Shown in pieces: positions 8,965-17,627 of a DNA stretch of 64,000 nt. The position numbers were made by a program, and so were the translations under genes. The stretch lies in assembly GCA_938041445.1 (NCBI GenBank), contig CALISO010000018.1, forward strand, positions 1-64,000. Reading direction: 5' to 3'. The notes under the pieces were generated by a model. That model was not told the origin of the DNA, did no database searches, and saw only the letters and a list, made by a program, of their open reading frames with translations. The DNA is from an uncultured Saprospiraceae bacterium. GTDB lineage: Bacteria > Bacteroidota > Bacteroidia > Chitinophagales > Saprospiraceae. Numbering within the stretch: position 1 is the stretch's first letter; the number at the start of each line of letters is the position of its first letter.

Positions 8965-10548
8965 CTATTCATACTCACTAGACTCATGAAAGACAATGTC
9001 AGGATGTCCTTCTTTGACAGTATTAAGCGACCAAGATGACTCCGCTAAGAAGACATACTTACCATCTTTATCTTTTGCGATGTTGTTCTTTCGTCTTGAG
9101 TAGAATTCTTTGAACTTACCATCATCTTCGTGACTCACCCAACATGCTTTATGAAAATTGACTGGTTCATAACTACACTTAGCACCATATTCATGCTCAA
9201 GTCGATATTGAATCACGTCGAACTGTAAGGCCCCGACAGTACCAATAATCTTCCTTCCACTACTTTCCATCACAAATAGCTGTGCTACGCCTTCATCCAT
9301 CAATTGATTGATCCCCTTATTGAGTTGCTTACTCTTCATCGGATCAGCATTATTGATGTATCGGAATTGCTCTGGAGAAAATGACGGGATACCTTTGAAA
9401 TTGAGTACTTCACCTTCTGTAATAGCATCACCGATTTTAAAATTGCCACTATCATAGAGACCAACAATATCGCCTGGAAATGCCTCATCAATAATTGACT
9501 TCTTCTCAGCCATAAATGCAGTTGGATTAGAAAACTTCATCTTCTTGTCGTTGCGGACATGGAAGTAGTTAGTGTTCCGTTCGAATGTTCCGCTACAGAT
9601 TCTTAAGAAGGCAATTCTGTCTCTATGCTTAGGATCCATATTCGCATGAATCTTAAAAATGAATCCAGAAAACTTATCTTCGAGAGGGTCAATCATCCGC
9701 TCTTCTGTAATTCTTGGAAGAGGCATCGGTGCAATTTCGACAAAGCAATCAAGCATTTCTTTCACACCAAAATTATTAATTGCTGATCCAAAGAATACCG
9801 GATTGAGTTCTCCTCGAGCATAGGCGTCTTGGTCAAATGGAGGATAGACCTCAGAAATCATCTCAACTTCTTCTCGAAGTTCTTTGGCAAGTTGACTACC
9901 GACCTTCTCATCTAAGATGGGATCGTCAAGTGACTCTATCACGATATTATCTTCTTCTGATTGTGTACCGTGGGCATTGTATAAGACTAGCTTCTTTTCA
10001 TAGATGTTGTAGACACCCTTGAATCGCTGTCCCATACCTATAGGCCAACTGAGTGGACAAGCCTTCATCTTGAGTTTGCCTTCTATCTCATCAAGCAAGT
10101 CAAATCCATCCTTACCTTCTCTATCCATCTTATTCACGAAGACGATCATTGGTGTACTCCGACGTTTGCAGACTCCCACTAGATTTTCTGTTTGCTCCTC
10201 GACTCCTTTCGCGACATCAATCACAACGATGGCACTATCCACTGCTGTCAATGTCCGATAGGTATCTTCTGCAAAGTCCTTGTGACCAGGAGTATCCAAG
10301 ATATTGATCTTCTTATCCTTATAGTAGAAAGCCATCACTGAGGTCGCTACAGAGATTCCTCTCTGTCGCTCAATATCCATAAAATCAGATGTCGCATGTT
10401 TCTTAATCTTATTGGACTTGACAGCACCCGCAGACTGTATTGCTCCACCAAATAGGAGCAGCTTCTCCGTCAAGGTTGTCTTACCAGCATCAGGGTGAGA
10501 TATGATACCGAATGTTCGTCGTTTTTGGATTTCTTCTGTAATACTCAT
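8965..10548 (-). CDS. prfC: Peptide chain release factor 3
   Basis: RF3 is the GTPase that removes RF1/RF2 from the ribosome after termination. The 527-residue protein has the P-loop SHPDAGKTT near residues 17-25, switch region ERQRGIS, DTPGHKDF, NKMDREG for guanine recognition, and the domain II/III sequences of RF3 rather than EF-G (for example GALQFDVIQYRLEHEYG). The length matches the family (about 529). A TACCTTTG box lies about 20 bases before the start. RF1 is also in this window (50.2 kb), and TypA at 57.5 kb is a paralogous GTPase. Confidence 0.95.
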   Translation of the reverse strand: MSITEEIQKRRTFGIISHPDAGKTTLTEKLLLFGGAIQSAGAVKSNKIKKHATSDFMDIERQRGISVATSVMAFYYKDKKINILDTPGHKDFAEDTYRTLTAVDSAIVVIDVAKGVEEQTENLVGVCKRRSTPMIVFVNKMDREGKDGFDLLDEIEGKLKMKACPLSWPIGMGQRFKGVYNIYEKKLVLYNAHGTQSEEDNIVIESLDDPILDEKVGSQLAKELREEVEMISEVYPPFDQDAYARGELNPVFFGSAINNFGVKEMLDCFVEIAPMPLPRITEERMIDPLEDKFSGFIFKIHANMDPKHRDRIAFLRICSGTFERNTNYFHVRNDKKMKFSNPTAFMAEKKSIIDEAFPGDIVGLYDSGNFKIGDAITEGEVLNFKGIPSFSPEQFRYINNADPMKSKQLNKGINQLMDEGVAQLFVMESSGRKIIGTVGALQFDVIQYRLEHEYGAKCSYEPVNFHKACWVSHEDDGKFKEFYSRRKNNIAKDKDGKYVFLAESSWSLNTVKEGHPDIVFHESSEYE

Positions 10549-10567
10549 AGGTTTCTTCTACAAGTAG

Positions 10568-10575
10568 CAAAGGTA
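10568..10575 (-). promoter_or_regulatory. Putative -7 box for prfC
   Basis: On the minus strand this reads TACCTTTG, followed by C, as in other TAnnTTTGC boxes of the window. It is 20 bases before the prfC ATG. Confidence 0.4.
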
Positions 10576-10660
10576 AGGGATAGGATGTTGAATCGACACT
10601 ATTGATTGCTTAATTGCAATAGAAGAGTGTATCTAAAATTTCCAAAGTAAAAAAAACTCA

Positions 10661-11074
10661 CTACATCACTACACTTACAAAGCCCATAGGTTCTCCTTGA
10701 TCTGGAGTTAACAACCTGATGAATCTTGTCACTTGCATACCTTGAGAATCAACTCCAATCTCAACTTCTGTAAGCGGTGGTTGAGAAAACAAACATCCAC
10801 AACAATCGCCAATAGCTGTGATCTCTTCACAACTCTCTTCAAGTAAATCTTGAAATTCCCTCAGATTATTATCGTGTAGGCAAAGATTATTATCTTGATC
10901 CAATAAAGTCAATAGATCTAGTTCTGGAGTCAATATTTCATCCAATTGATCATTGTCCAAATTAATCAAGGCTGTGACTAATTTATCACAGTCGCCAATA
11001 CCTGATCCACGTTCATCAGTATCAGAGCAAGCGATCACGAAGGAAGCGAGTGTCAATACTATCAGAAATTTCAT
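10661..11074 (-). CDS. Small putative lipoprotein, unknown function
   Basis: The product is about 137 residues from the ATG at 11074; an upstream ATG at 11092 adds six residues and gives a poorer signal peptide. MKFLIVLTLASFVIAC is a lipoprotein signal (lipid Cys 16), followed by the acidic SDTDERG, consistent with surface export of Bacteroidota lipoproteins. The mature part is acidic and contains a cysteine cluster (CCGC) that may form disulfides. No domain was recognised. The gene stands alone between prfC and the M36 protease. Confidence 0.6.
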   Translation of the reverse strand: MKFLIVLTLASFVIACSDTDERGSGIGDCDKLVTALINLDNDQLDEILTPELDLLTLLDQDNNLCLHDNNLREFQDLLEESCEEITAIGDCCGCLFSQPPLTEVEIGVDSQGMQVTRFIRLLTPDQGEPMGFVSVVM

Positions 11075-11179
11075 AATGTTTAAGAGTCCCATATGTTTGT
11101 TATTGTATTAACTATATAGACTACAAATATCGATGAAGCGTTTGGTCAAGCTTAATTACTTTCAATTTACACAATCAAA

Positions 11180-11209
11180 GAAGGTCTCAAACTTTAGTAA
11201 GAGACCTTC
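11180..11209 (-). terminator. Hairpin downstream of the M36 protease gene
   Basis: GAAGGTCTC pairs perfectly with GAGACCTTC (9 bp, 12-base loop). On the minus strand it is followed by only TTT, so it is a weak Rho-independent candidate. It lies 49 bases past the stop codon. Confidence 0.5.
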
Positions 11210-11257
11210 CTAATTCTCTACTAGGATAGATAGAGATTTATCATATAGTTACATCGT

Positions 11258-14200
11258 TTAGTTATCAGAGCATCCTTCTATGATGGCATTAAATGTTTTG
11301 CCTGTAGGCACCTCAAATCCAGCACCAAGCGTAATCGTATCTCCAGCATAATAATACGAAGAATCCAATTGCTGGATAAACGCTGTTGAGTATATCGTAG
11401 AGTCTGCAATATTGTATACTTCGTCATCAACGATTAAGACTAATTGATCATCTTGACAAACTAGCATACCAGTACAGACTTCATCAATCAGACCATCACA
11501 GTCATTATCTATACCATCACAAAGCTCTACTTGTATAGAACTCAATGATGGATCTGTATCGTCACAATCGCCTTTGAATTGGCTGTAGCCTGCTACTAGA
11601 TCACAAGTATACATACTGTCTGTATCCACTCCATCTCCGTCCAAATCTACATCTGGATAAAGTTTATAAAATCTGCTACACTCTGTCTCTATTGCAGTGC
11701 TGACAGTATCACAATACATTTCACCTGACCCATATTCAATACAGGCAACATTATCAATAGTAGCAATGCTATAGATACTTACATCATCGATATACCATCC
11801 ATGAGAAAAGGTATTATCATCAGACCCAAAAGTGAATCTAAATCTAATCGTCTCACCTTCAAGATGACTCAAGTCAATAATAGAATTAATATATCCATCA
11901 CTGCTTCCGCTAAATGCTGGTTGGTTAGCAATATCGTCGTTTTGATTTTGGCCTAGGATACTGTTATAGTCATTCTTGATAAAGAATCCTTCTAGGTTAG
12001 TCCAAGTAACACCGCCATCATCAGAGTACTCGACATAGCCTCCATCCCATCCTCCTTCGGTATCGTAGTCATGATAAAAACTCAATCCTTGACCACTCCC
12101 AAGCACAAAATCTTCACTTGTAATATAGTGAGTGTTGTCCGCTCCTACATTAGGAACAAACCAAGATTGATTGTCAAGATTCGGATTGACTGTACTCAAG
12201 CTAAATGGAGCACCTCCTTGTCCAGTACTAGGGGACCATGTACTATTAGCATATTCGATAGGGTCGTAGTAGGTGATAGTTGTCATCCCTGTATTAACTA
12301 CCGCTTTAAAAATAATATCTGCAGTTTCATCATCTTCTAATGTTCCTAAATCCACACCTATTACTCCGCTATTCTGATCTCCCATATTTAGTGATGCAGC
12401 TACGTAGTCAAGCTGACTATCTAGCGTATCGTGGACTGTGACCATCGTCTGATCCATACCTGTTTGGTTAAATGCAAATAAGCTATAAGATAAAGTATCA
12501 CCATTTACAGCAATGGCCTTATCTACTGATTTAACGACAGCAATAGTATCTCGGCAAATAACAGGCAAATCAAATGCTTCTGTTCCATCACTCACTGATG
12601 ATTGACTTCCTTGATCAGCAGAGTATCCTAAGCCTCGTCTAGCAAATGCCTCCCAAATCAAACATTGATTAGCACCTCCATTATTAATTTCGTCAGCAAG
12701 TAAGATCGCGTCTCGTCCATCTATAAATCCAGGACTACACGGTTGTAGCTTAAGCCCATCGATGACCAATTGCAATGCGATATTATTACCGCCAGTACCG
12801 TCGTAAATATCTGCATCATATCCATAGACATCAATCAAATCCCAAGTCATGTCCCATAACATAGCACACCAGACTGATCCTACCCCATGAGGAATCGAAA
12901 CACTTGAAATATCATTATAGGTATGTGGGTTGATGGCCATATCTGTTGTATATGGATTCGGCCTGATTCCTCCACCTGTTTCGTCTTCTCCTTGAAGATA
13001 ATTACCAATTCCTCGAGGATCCTCTGAAACGTCCCCAGACTCTATCGTGAGTACAAGCCCGAAGTAATCACTCCAACCTTCTCCCATTTGTTCAGAATTA
13101 CTAAGACAACCGCTATTACCACTACCTCCTGTAAGTCTTATCGATATTCCATGTCCATATTCATGAACAATGACTCCATTATCAAAGTCACTATCACGTT
13201 GACCACTTGGCCCTACAACTACCCTACCTTCTACGGTGGTATTGGCTAACTCTACTTTGATTGAATCACAATCAGGCAGTGAGACCATCACCGATGGTAT
13301 TGTGATGATATCCGATGTTCCAGACATTGAGATTGTACCTGTCCCAGTATTATTACAGATGATTACTGCGACGGCACCAGCCTCTTGAGCTGCTTCTACC
13401 TTAGATATGAATGTACAATCACCCCTATCTATCATCGCTATTTGTCCATCCACATCAGGACCGTTTGTAATTGGATCACATAAGGTATTAGGCTCGACCA
13501 AAACTATTGTATCTTCTACACTGACACCAGATGGCCCGAAAGCACCTGACTGAGCACTATAGTTCCCAGCGATACTTGATGGCAATGTAATCTCAAGAGA
13601 ATCAGCATTCGAAGTAAAATTCCATAGGTACATCTGCATCCGCCCGTTATCGCCATCTGGAGGAGTCGAGAAGTTCGCATTATTAGTGCCACTACCATCT
13701 TGACTCTCTGCGTTGACATAGTCATCATCACCATCTACTCCAGTATAGTTTTGTAACTGGAAGTTACCCGCTTCTTCAGTAAATCCATATTGGTACACTA
13801 TGTCATGCACAAGATTATTCCAATAAAATAAATTCACCGTCGATGCATCTAGGTAAGTAGCAGGAGTATCCACATCATCAAATGGAAAATCAAAACAAAA
13901 TTCAACTCCTCCATCTGGCATAATACCAGGTTCATTATTATTTCCAGTATCCTCATATGCTCTGACATTGTTGCCAAAAGTGACCATTGTATCAGGCCCT
14001 GCTATTCCGTTCAAGTCATGCCATCCATATGGCGACGCATTCAAGGCGTCATTCCAAGGGCTTTCAACAATTGATCGACTTCCATAGACTGGGCTTTCTA
14101 CCGGTATTGCAAGAACATGATAGCTACTGTCAGTACCGTTGAATGCTACCCGATTGTTGTTTGCAGTATTGTGTATTGAATGATGACTATGAGTACATTC

Positions 14201-14863
14201 GGTATGAAGTCCAAATGAACATTCTATTGTCCATCCTTGTGTCTTAATGACAGATAAGTCTTCTCCATTAACTATTCTTTGATACCATTTAGCATCAGCA
14301 TCTGACCATACATTGACCTCCATCCCATAGATTAACCCTCCTTTGGCATCAACATAGTAAATTGGCTTAGTGTAAATATCTTCACTCGACAATTCTGCAT
14401 CATATAGTGTCTGGTATCTATTAGGATTAGAAGAAAGTCTTGGACTGATATTCTGACTTTGCTTACCTAGAACATCATTAAGAGCAACGTTGATCAATGT
14501 TGATCCTTCAGACTTAGAACTTGACACATCTATTCCTGATGTATCAAATAATCTATGCCCTACTGAATAATATTTACCTTTAAACTCTACTACTGTTGTG
14601 ACTGCATTTTGGATATCTACTCCATCTACGACTTGCTGCACATAATAGAATGTCTTTTGATTTTTAGAATCTGTGTGACTTTTCGCTATTGTTAATTGAC
14701 TAGGATTAACCTCGTAGGTCTTACTCAGATAATCAATAGCTGAAGTTGGTTGGTCATCTTGTTGCTGTGCTGAAGCTGAATTACTAAAAGTAAGACAACC
14801 AACAAATATGATCACTGTAATAGCTATAGAACCCTTGACAGCGGTGATAAAGTAATTGAGCAT
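11258..14863 (-). CDS. Secreted M36 (fungalysin-like) metalloprotease with PA and accessory C-terminal domains
   Basis: This is an extracellular zinc protease of about 1201 residues. From the ATG at 14863 it has a signal peptide ending in SNSASAQQQ, an FTP-type propeptide (about 40-130), the M36 catalytic domain with HEYGH at 567-571 (zinc ligands and catalytic Glu), and an inserted PA domain (about 445-510). These are followed by a DUF11-like repeat (about 770-860), a jelly-roll/MAM-like region (about 880-1060), and a MopE-like metal-binding motif with C-D-D-T-D-P and C-D-G-I-D-N-D-C-D-G (about 1095-1145). The C-terminal module, with LGAGFEVPTG and a final Cys, resembles modules on other secreted Bacteroidota proteins. 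A GTG at 14923 could add 20 residues, but a TATATTTG box at 14886-14893 lies between the two and favours the ATG. Confidence 0.9.
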   Translation of the reverse strand: MLNYFITAVKGSIAITVIIFVGCLTFSNSASAQQQDDQPTSAIDYLSKTYEVNPSQLTIAKSHTDSKNQKTFYYVQQVVDGVDIQNAVTTVVEFKGKYYSVGHRLFDTSGIDVSSSKSEGSTLINVALNDVLGKQSQNISPRLSSNPNRYQTLYDAELSSEDIYTKPIYYVDAKGGLIYGMEVNVWSDADAKWYQRIVNGEDLSVIKTQGWTIECSFGLHTECTHSHHSIHNTANNNRVAFNGTDSSYHVLAIPVESPVYGSRSIVESPWNDALNASPYGWHDLNGIAGPDTMVTFGNNVRAYEDTGNNNEPGIMPDGGVEFCFDFPFDDVDTPATYLDASTVNLFYWNNLVHDIVYQYGFTEEAGNFQLQNYTGVDGDDDYVNAESQDGSGTNNANFSTPPDGDNGRMQMYLWNFTSNADSLEITLPSSIAGNYSAQSGAFGPSGVSVEDTIVLVEPNTLCDPITNGPDVDGQIAMIDRGDCTFISKVEAAQEAGAVAVIICNNTGTGTISMSGTSDIITIPSVMVSLPDCDSIKVELANTTVEGRVVVGPSGQRDSDFDNGVIVHEYGHGISIRLTGGSGNSGCLSNSEQMGEGWSDYFGLVLTIESGDVSEDPRGIGNYLQGEDETGGGIRPNPYTTDMAINPHTYNDISSVSIPHGVGSVWCAMLWDMTWDLIDVYGYDADIYDGTGGNNIALQLVIDGLKLQPCSPGFIDGRDAILLADEINNGGANQCLIWEAFARRGLGYSADQGSQSSVSDGTEAFDLPVICRDTIAVVKSVDKAIAVNGDTLSYSLFAFNQTGMDQTMVTVHDTLDSQLDYVAASLNMGDQNSGVIGVDLGTLEDDETADIIFKAVVNTGMTTITYYDPIEYANSTWSPSTGQGGAPFSLSTVNPNLDNQSWFVPNVGADNTHYITSEDFVLGSGQGLSFYHDYDTEGGWDGGYVEYSDDGGVTWTNLEGFFIKNDYNSILGQNQNDDIANQPAFSGSSDGYINSIIDLSHLEGETIRFRFTFGSDDNTFSHGWYIDDVSIYSIATIDNVACIEYGSGEMYCDTVSTAIETECSRFYKLYPDVDLDGDGVDTDSMYTCDLVAGYSQFKGDCDDTDPSLSSIQVELCDGIDNDCDGLIDEVCTGMLVCQDDQLVLIVDDEVYNIADSTIYSTAFIQQLDSSYYYAGDTITLGAGFEVPTGKTFNAIIEGCSDN

Positions 14864-14885
14864 AAATCCGAAATTGGTATGTAAC

Positions 14886-14893
14886 CAAATATA
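14886..14893 (-). promoter_or_regulatory. Putative -7 box for the M36 protease
   Basis: On the minus strand this reads TATATTTG, 22 bases before the ATG at 14863 and downstream of the alternative GTG at 14923. It is used here to choose the start. Confidence 0.4.
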
Positions 14894-14943
14894 CAATAAT
14901 CTAAGTCTGCCAAAGAACTTCACTTTAACTATCTAACTAAATG

Positions 14944-14978
14944 AAAAACGGGAACAACTGACTGATCAATTGCTCCCG
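14944..14978 (-). terminator. Strong Rho-independent terminator of the coiled-coil gene
   Basis: On the minus strand CGGGAGCAATTGA and TCAGTTGTTCCCG form a 13-bp stem (two G-U pairs) with a TCAG loop, followed by TTTTT. It lies 27 bases beyond the stop codon at 15006 and separates this gene from the M36 protease. Confidence 0.85.
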
Positions 14979-15005
14979 ATATATGTGCTTATTTCCCTTC
15001 CTTTT

Positions 15006-16253
15006 CTATTCTTCTTCGTCCTTCGGTAACTCTACAGGTGGAGGGGTTACTTTCACTGCTTTTGGCTTTCTTGCACTATTAACTTCGCTTGCAATTTTCT
15101 CAACCTTTTCTTTATCTACTTCTTTAGAAGCTTCTTGCATTTCTTTGGCAATTTTTTCTTTTGCAGCAACTTTTGCTTTTGCAATTTCGGCTTCTTTTGC
15201 TCTTCTCTCTTCGTTCTTTTGCTCCTTTTCTATTTTGGATAACAGTTGAGTTTTAGTCTTAAGCATATCTTCCAATTTTTCATTTTTGGATTCCATACGC
15301 TTTTCAATCATCATCATCTTGGCCTTACCTAACTCCTTCTCAAGTTGCCCATCAGTTGTATCATTTCTGATCTCTTGGCGTTCTATATCTACTTTATCTC
15401 TGGCGATAGACTGTTCCATCTTATTGATGGCATTGAGAAGACCATCATATCGGCGTTGCACTCTCTGCAGAGGTGTGTTGTTTCCGCCTTTATCTCCAAA
15501 CTGTCTCTCTTTTACTTGCTTAAAATACCCATCAAGACGATTCCACAATTTTGTCCTATCCTCTCGTGTGAATTTAGCATCCTTAAAGTCGTTTTGAATT
15601 TTCTTGAGCTCTTCAAAGATTGGCTTAAGCCCTAGATTCTTATCTAACTTTTCCTGAATATTATCAAGTGTCGCTGCGAACTCGACATACGACTGCTTAG
15701 ATTGCTGTTTGAATTCTTTTTGAAGATCATTCTTCATCTTCTTCATTGTATCAAACAACGCATTGGTGTTCTTCCGCAATGAATTCGCATGTTCTCTGAA
15801 TAGATTTCTATCTCTTACTTGATCCTGAACTTTTGCCCAGAAAGACTTCATCTCATCCCATACGACATCATCATATTTACTAAGATTGCTGACCTTTTCT
15901 TTCAACTCTTCAGCTTCACTTTCGTAGAGATCGTAGAGTTTTGAGGATAGCACTACAAAGTGCCACTCTGCCTTAGCTCTAGAGATCAGATCAGTTCTAT
16001 CAGTTCGGATGTTTTCAGGAAGGAGGTCCTCAGTAAGTGAAAGTGGTCGTTCTTCAACTTCATGGCTAGCTGGAAATTCGACTTCTTTGTCTTCTCTCCA
16101 CGCGTCCATCATCTGCTTGTAGAATGGTTCTGTTGCATCATTCTCACTGAATTTATGCAGTAGCACCTTATTCTCTTTCTCTTGTAATTCTAGTCCAATA
16201 AGAATCTTCTTATCGTCCTTGTCTTGTCCCCACAGTACAATCTTCTTTTTCAT
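15006..16253 (-). CDS. Coiled-coil protein, unknown function
   Basis: The product has 415 residues from the ATG at 16253 (MKKKIVLWGQDKDDKK). A 13-residue upstream extension is possible but less likely. The N-terminal about 90 residues look globular and start with KKIVLWGQ. The rest is almost entirely charged helix with Trp-bearing repeats (VWDEMKSFWAKVQ, LWNRLDGYFKQV) that loosely resemble DUF349-type helical repeats. The C-terminal 150 residues are Lys/Glu/Ala-rich coiled coil, ending in a Pro-rich acidic tail (TPPPVELPKDEEE). There is no signal peptide, so it is probably cytoplasmic. A strong terminator follows. The function is unknown and the DUF349 resemblance is weak. Confidence 0.7.
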   Translation of the reverse strand: MKKKIVLWGQDKDDKKILIGLELQEKENKVLLHKFSENDATEPFYKQMMDAWREDKEVEFPASHEVEERPLSLTEDLLPENIRTDRTDLISRAKAEWHFVVLSSKLYDLYESEAEELKEKVSNLSKYDDVVWDEMKSFWAKVQDQVRDRNLFREHANSLRKNTNALFDTMKKMKNDLQKEFKQQSKQSYVEFAATLDNIQEKLDKNLGLKPIFEELKKIQNDFKDAKFTREDRTKLWNRLDGYFKQVKERQFGDKGGNNTPLQRVQRRYDGLLNAINKMEQSIARDKVDIERQEIRNDTTDGQLEKELGKAKMMMIEKRMESKNEKLEDMLKTKTQLLSKIEKEQKNEERRAKEAEIAKAKVAAKEKIAKEMQEASKEVDKEKVEKIASEVNSARKPKAVKVTPPPVELPKDEEE

Positions 16254-16299
16254 CGTAATTATTTTCGTTCGTCCAATGTATCTTATAATCAACCCCTAT

Positions 16300-16338
16300 G
16301 ACACATTTACTACTAGGTCAACCTACTAGTAAGGTGTC
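16300..16338. repeat. Long imperfect inverted repeat between asd and the coiled-coil gene
   Basis: GACAC...GTGTC flanks TTACTACTAGGT / ACCTACTAGTAA, 12 bp with one mismatch and a very short loop. There is no T-run on either strand, so it is not a canonical terminator. It lies 47 bases before the coiled-coil gene start and 105 bases past the asd stop. Confidence 0.5.
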
Positions 16339-16442
16339 AACTGTAAGTTAAATATCTTATCAGCAATACTATTTCACTATGAGTAAAATGAAAATTTCTC
16401 TCAAAAGTTGCCTAGAATCATTAAAAAACAAAGGCTATATGT

Positions 16443-17453
16443 CTAAGCTTCAGTAGATAGTCTACCTGATTTGATCAAATTCTCTGCGATTTGAATTGTA
16501 TTAGTTGCAGCACCTTTTCGCAGATTATCTGCAACGACCCATAGATTGAGACCATTAGATATCGTGGTATCACGTCTCAATCTACCCACATATACTTCGT
16601 CAGTCTGATATGCATCCAGTGGCATCGGATAGTCAAATGTAGAAGGATCATCCTTGAGAATTAATTCCGGTGTCTCATCAAGTAGTGTCTTCACTTCATC
16701 TAAGTCAAATGGTTTCTCAAATTCGATGTTGACTGACTCTGAGTGTCCTCCAAATACTGGCACTCTTACTGCTGTTGCTGTTACCTTGATGTTGTCGTCT
16801 CTAAGAATCTTGATTGTTTCGTTTTCTAGTTTTCGCTCTTCTGTAGTGTATCCATCATCATCAAAACCGCCACAATGAGGGATACAATTTGCAAAGATTT
16901 TATGCGGATACGCAGCAGTGTCTTTGTCGTAAACATCCGTTATTTTCTCTGATTCATATTGATCAACAGCTTGCTTACCAGTACCAGTAAACGATTGATA
17001 TGTACTGATTACAAGTCTCTTAATCCCGTATTTACGGTGAAGTGGTGCTAAAGGCACCATCAATTGCATCGTACTACAGTTAGGATTGGCAATAATTTGA
17101 TGCCCATTCTCGATATGATCATCATTGACACCTGCAACCACAAGTGGTTTCGTTGAATCAGATCTCCAAGCACTGCTATTATCAATTACGATACTCCCAG
17201 CTTTGGCAAATGCTGGTGCATACTCAAGTGAGGTATCACCACCTGCTGAGAAAATTGCAAGGTCTGGTTTGTTATCGATGGCATCTTGGACAGACATCAC
17301 ATGATATGTCTTACCTGCGAATGCAATCGGCTTACCTACTGACCTACTAGATCCAACTGGATATAAGTCAGTTAATGGAAAATCTCTCTCTTCTAATAAT
17401 TGTAGGATAACTGTCCCTACAAGTCCTGTTGCACCTATTACTGCTACCTTCAT
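16443..17453 (-). CDS. asd: Aspartate-semialdehyde dehydrogenase
   Basis: This NADP-dependent enzyme reduces aspartyl phosphate to aspartate semialdehyde, the branch point for Lys, Thr, Met and diaminopimelate. From the ATG at 17453 (MKVAVIGATGLVG, Rossmann motif GATGLVG at residues 7-13) it has 336 residues, the usual length. The active-site cysteine is in NPNCSTMQ (near residue 126), with TYQSFTGTGK and VPVFGGHSESV also conserved. The possible 24-residue upstream extension has no family support and was not used. It is a stand-alone gene; no other lysine or threonine genes are next to it. Confidence 0.95.
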   Translation of the reverse strand: MKVAVIGATGLVGTVILQLLEERDFPLTDLYPVGSSRSVGKPIAFAGKTYHVMSVQDAIDNKPDLAIFSAGGDTSLEYAPAFAKAGSIVIDNSSAWRSDSTKPLVVAGVNDDHIENGHQIIANPNCSTMQLMVPLAPLHRKYGIKRLVISTYQSFTGTGKQAVDQYESEKITDVYDKDTAAYPHKIFANCIPHCGGFDDDGYTTEERKLENETIKILRDDNIKVTATAVRVPVFGGHSESVNIEFEKPFDLDEVKTLLDETPELILKDDPSTFDYPMPLDAYQTDEVYVGRLRRDTTISNGLNLWVVADNLRKGAATNTIQIAENLIKSGRLSTEA

Positions 17454-17627
17454 TTTTGATTGATGAGTTGCTCGATGTGTATTATAATTATAAAGAACGA
17501 TAAAATTATAAAAATCTGATGTCAACCAGTCTCTTCACATACGCTTATGTTAACTAATGGAGAATTTATCCATATTCTGAGTAAAAATGATGATAATCCT
17601 CTGACTTCGCTATAAATTGTGGATACT

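Noticed and set aside
14864..14923. GTG start for the M36 protease
   Set aside because: A promoter-like box lies between GTG and the ATG at 14863, and the ATG gives a more typical signal peptide. Not fully excluded.
17454..17525. Longer N-terminus for asd
   Set aside because: The Rossmann strand MKVAVIGATG starts at 17453, the usual first residue; the extension is polar and unconserved.
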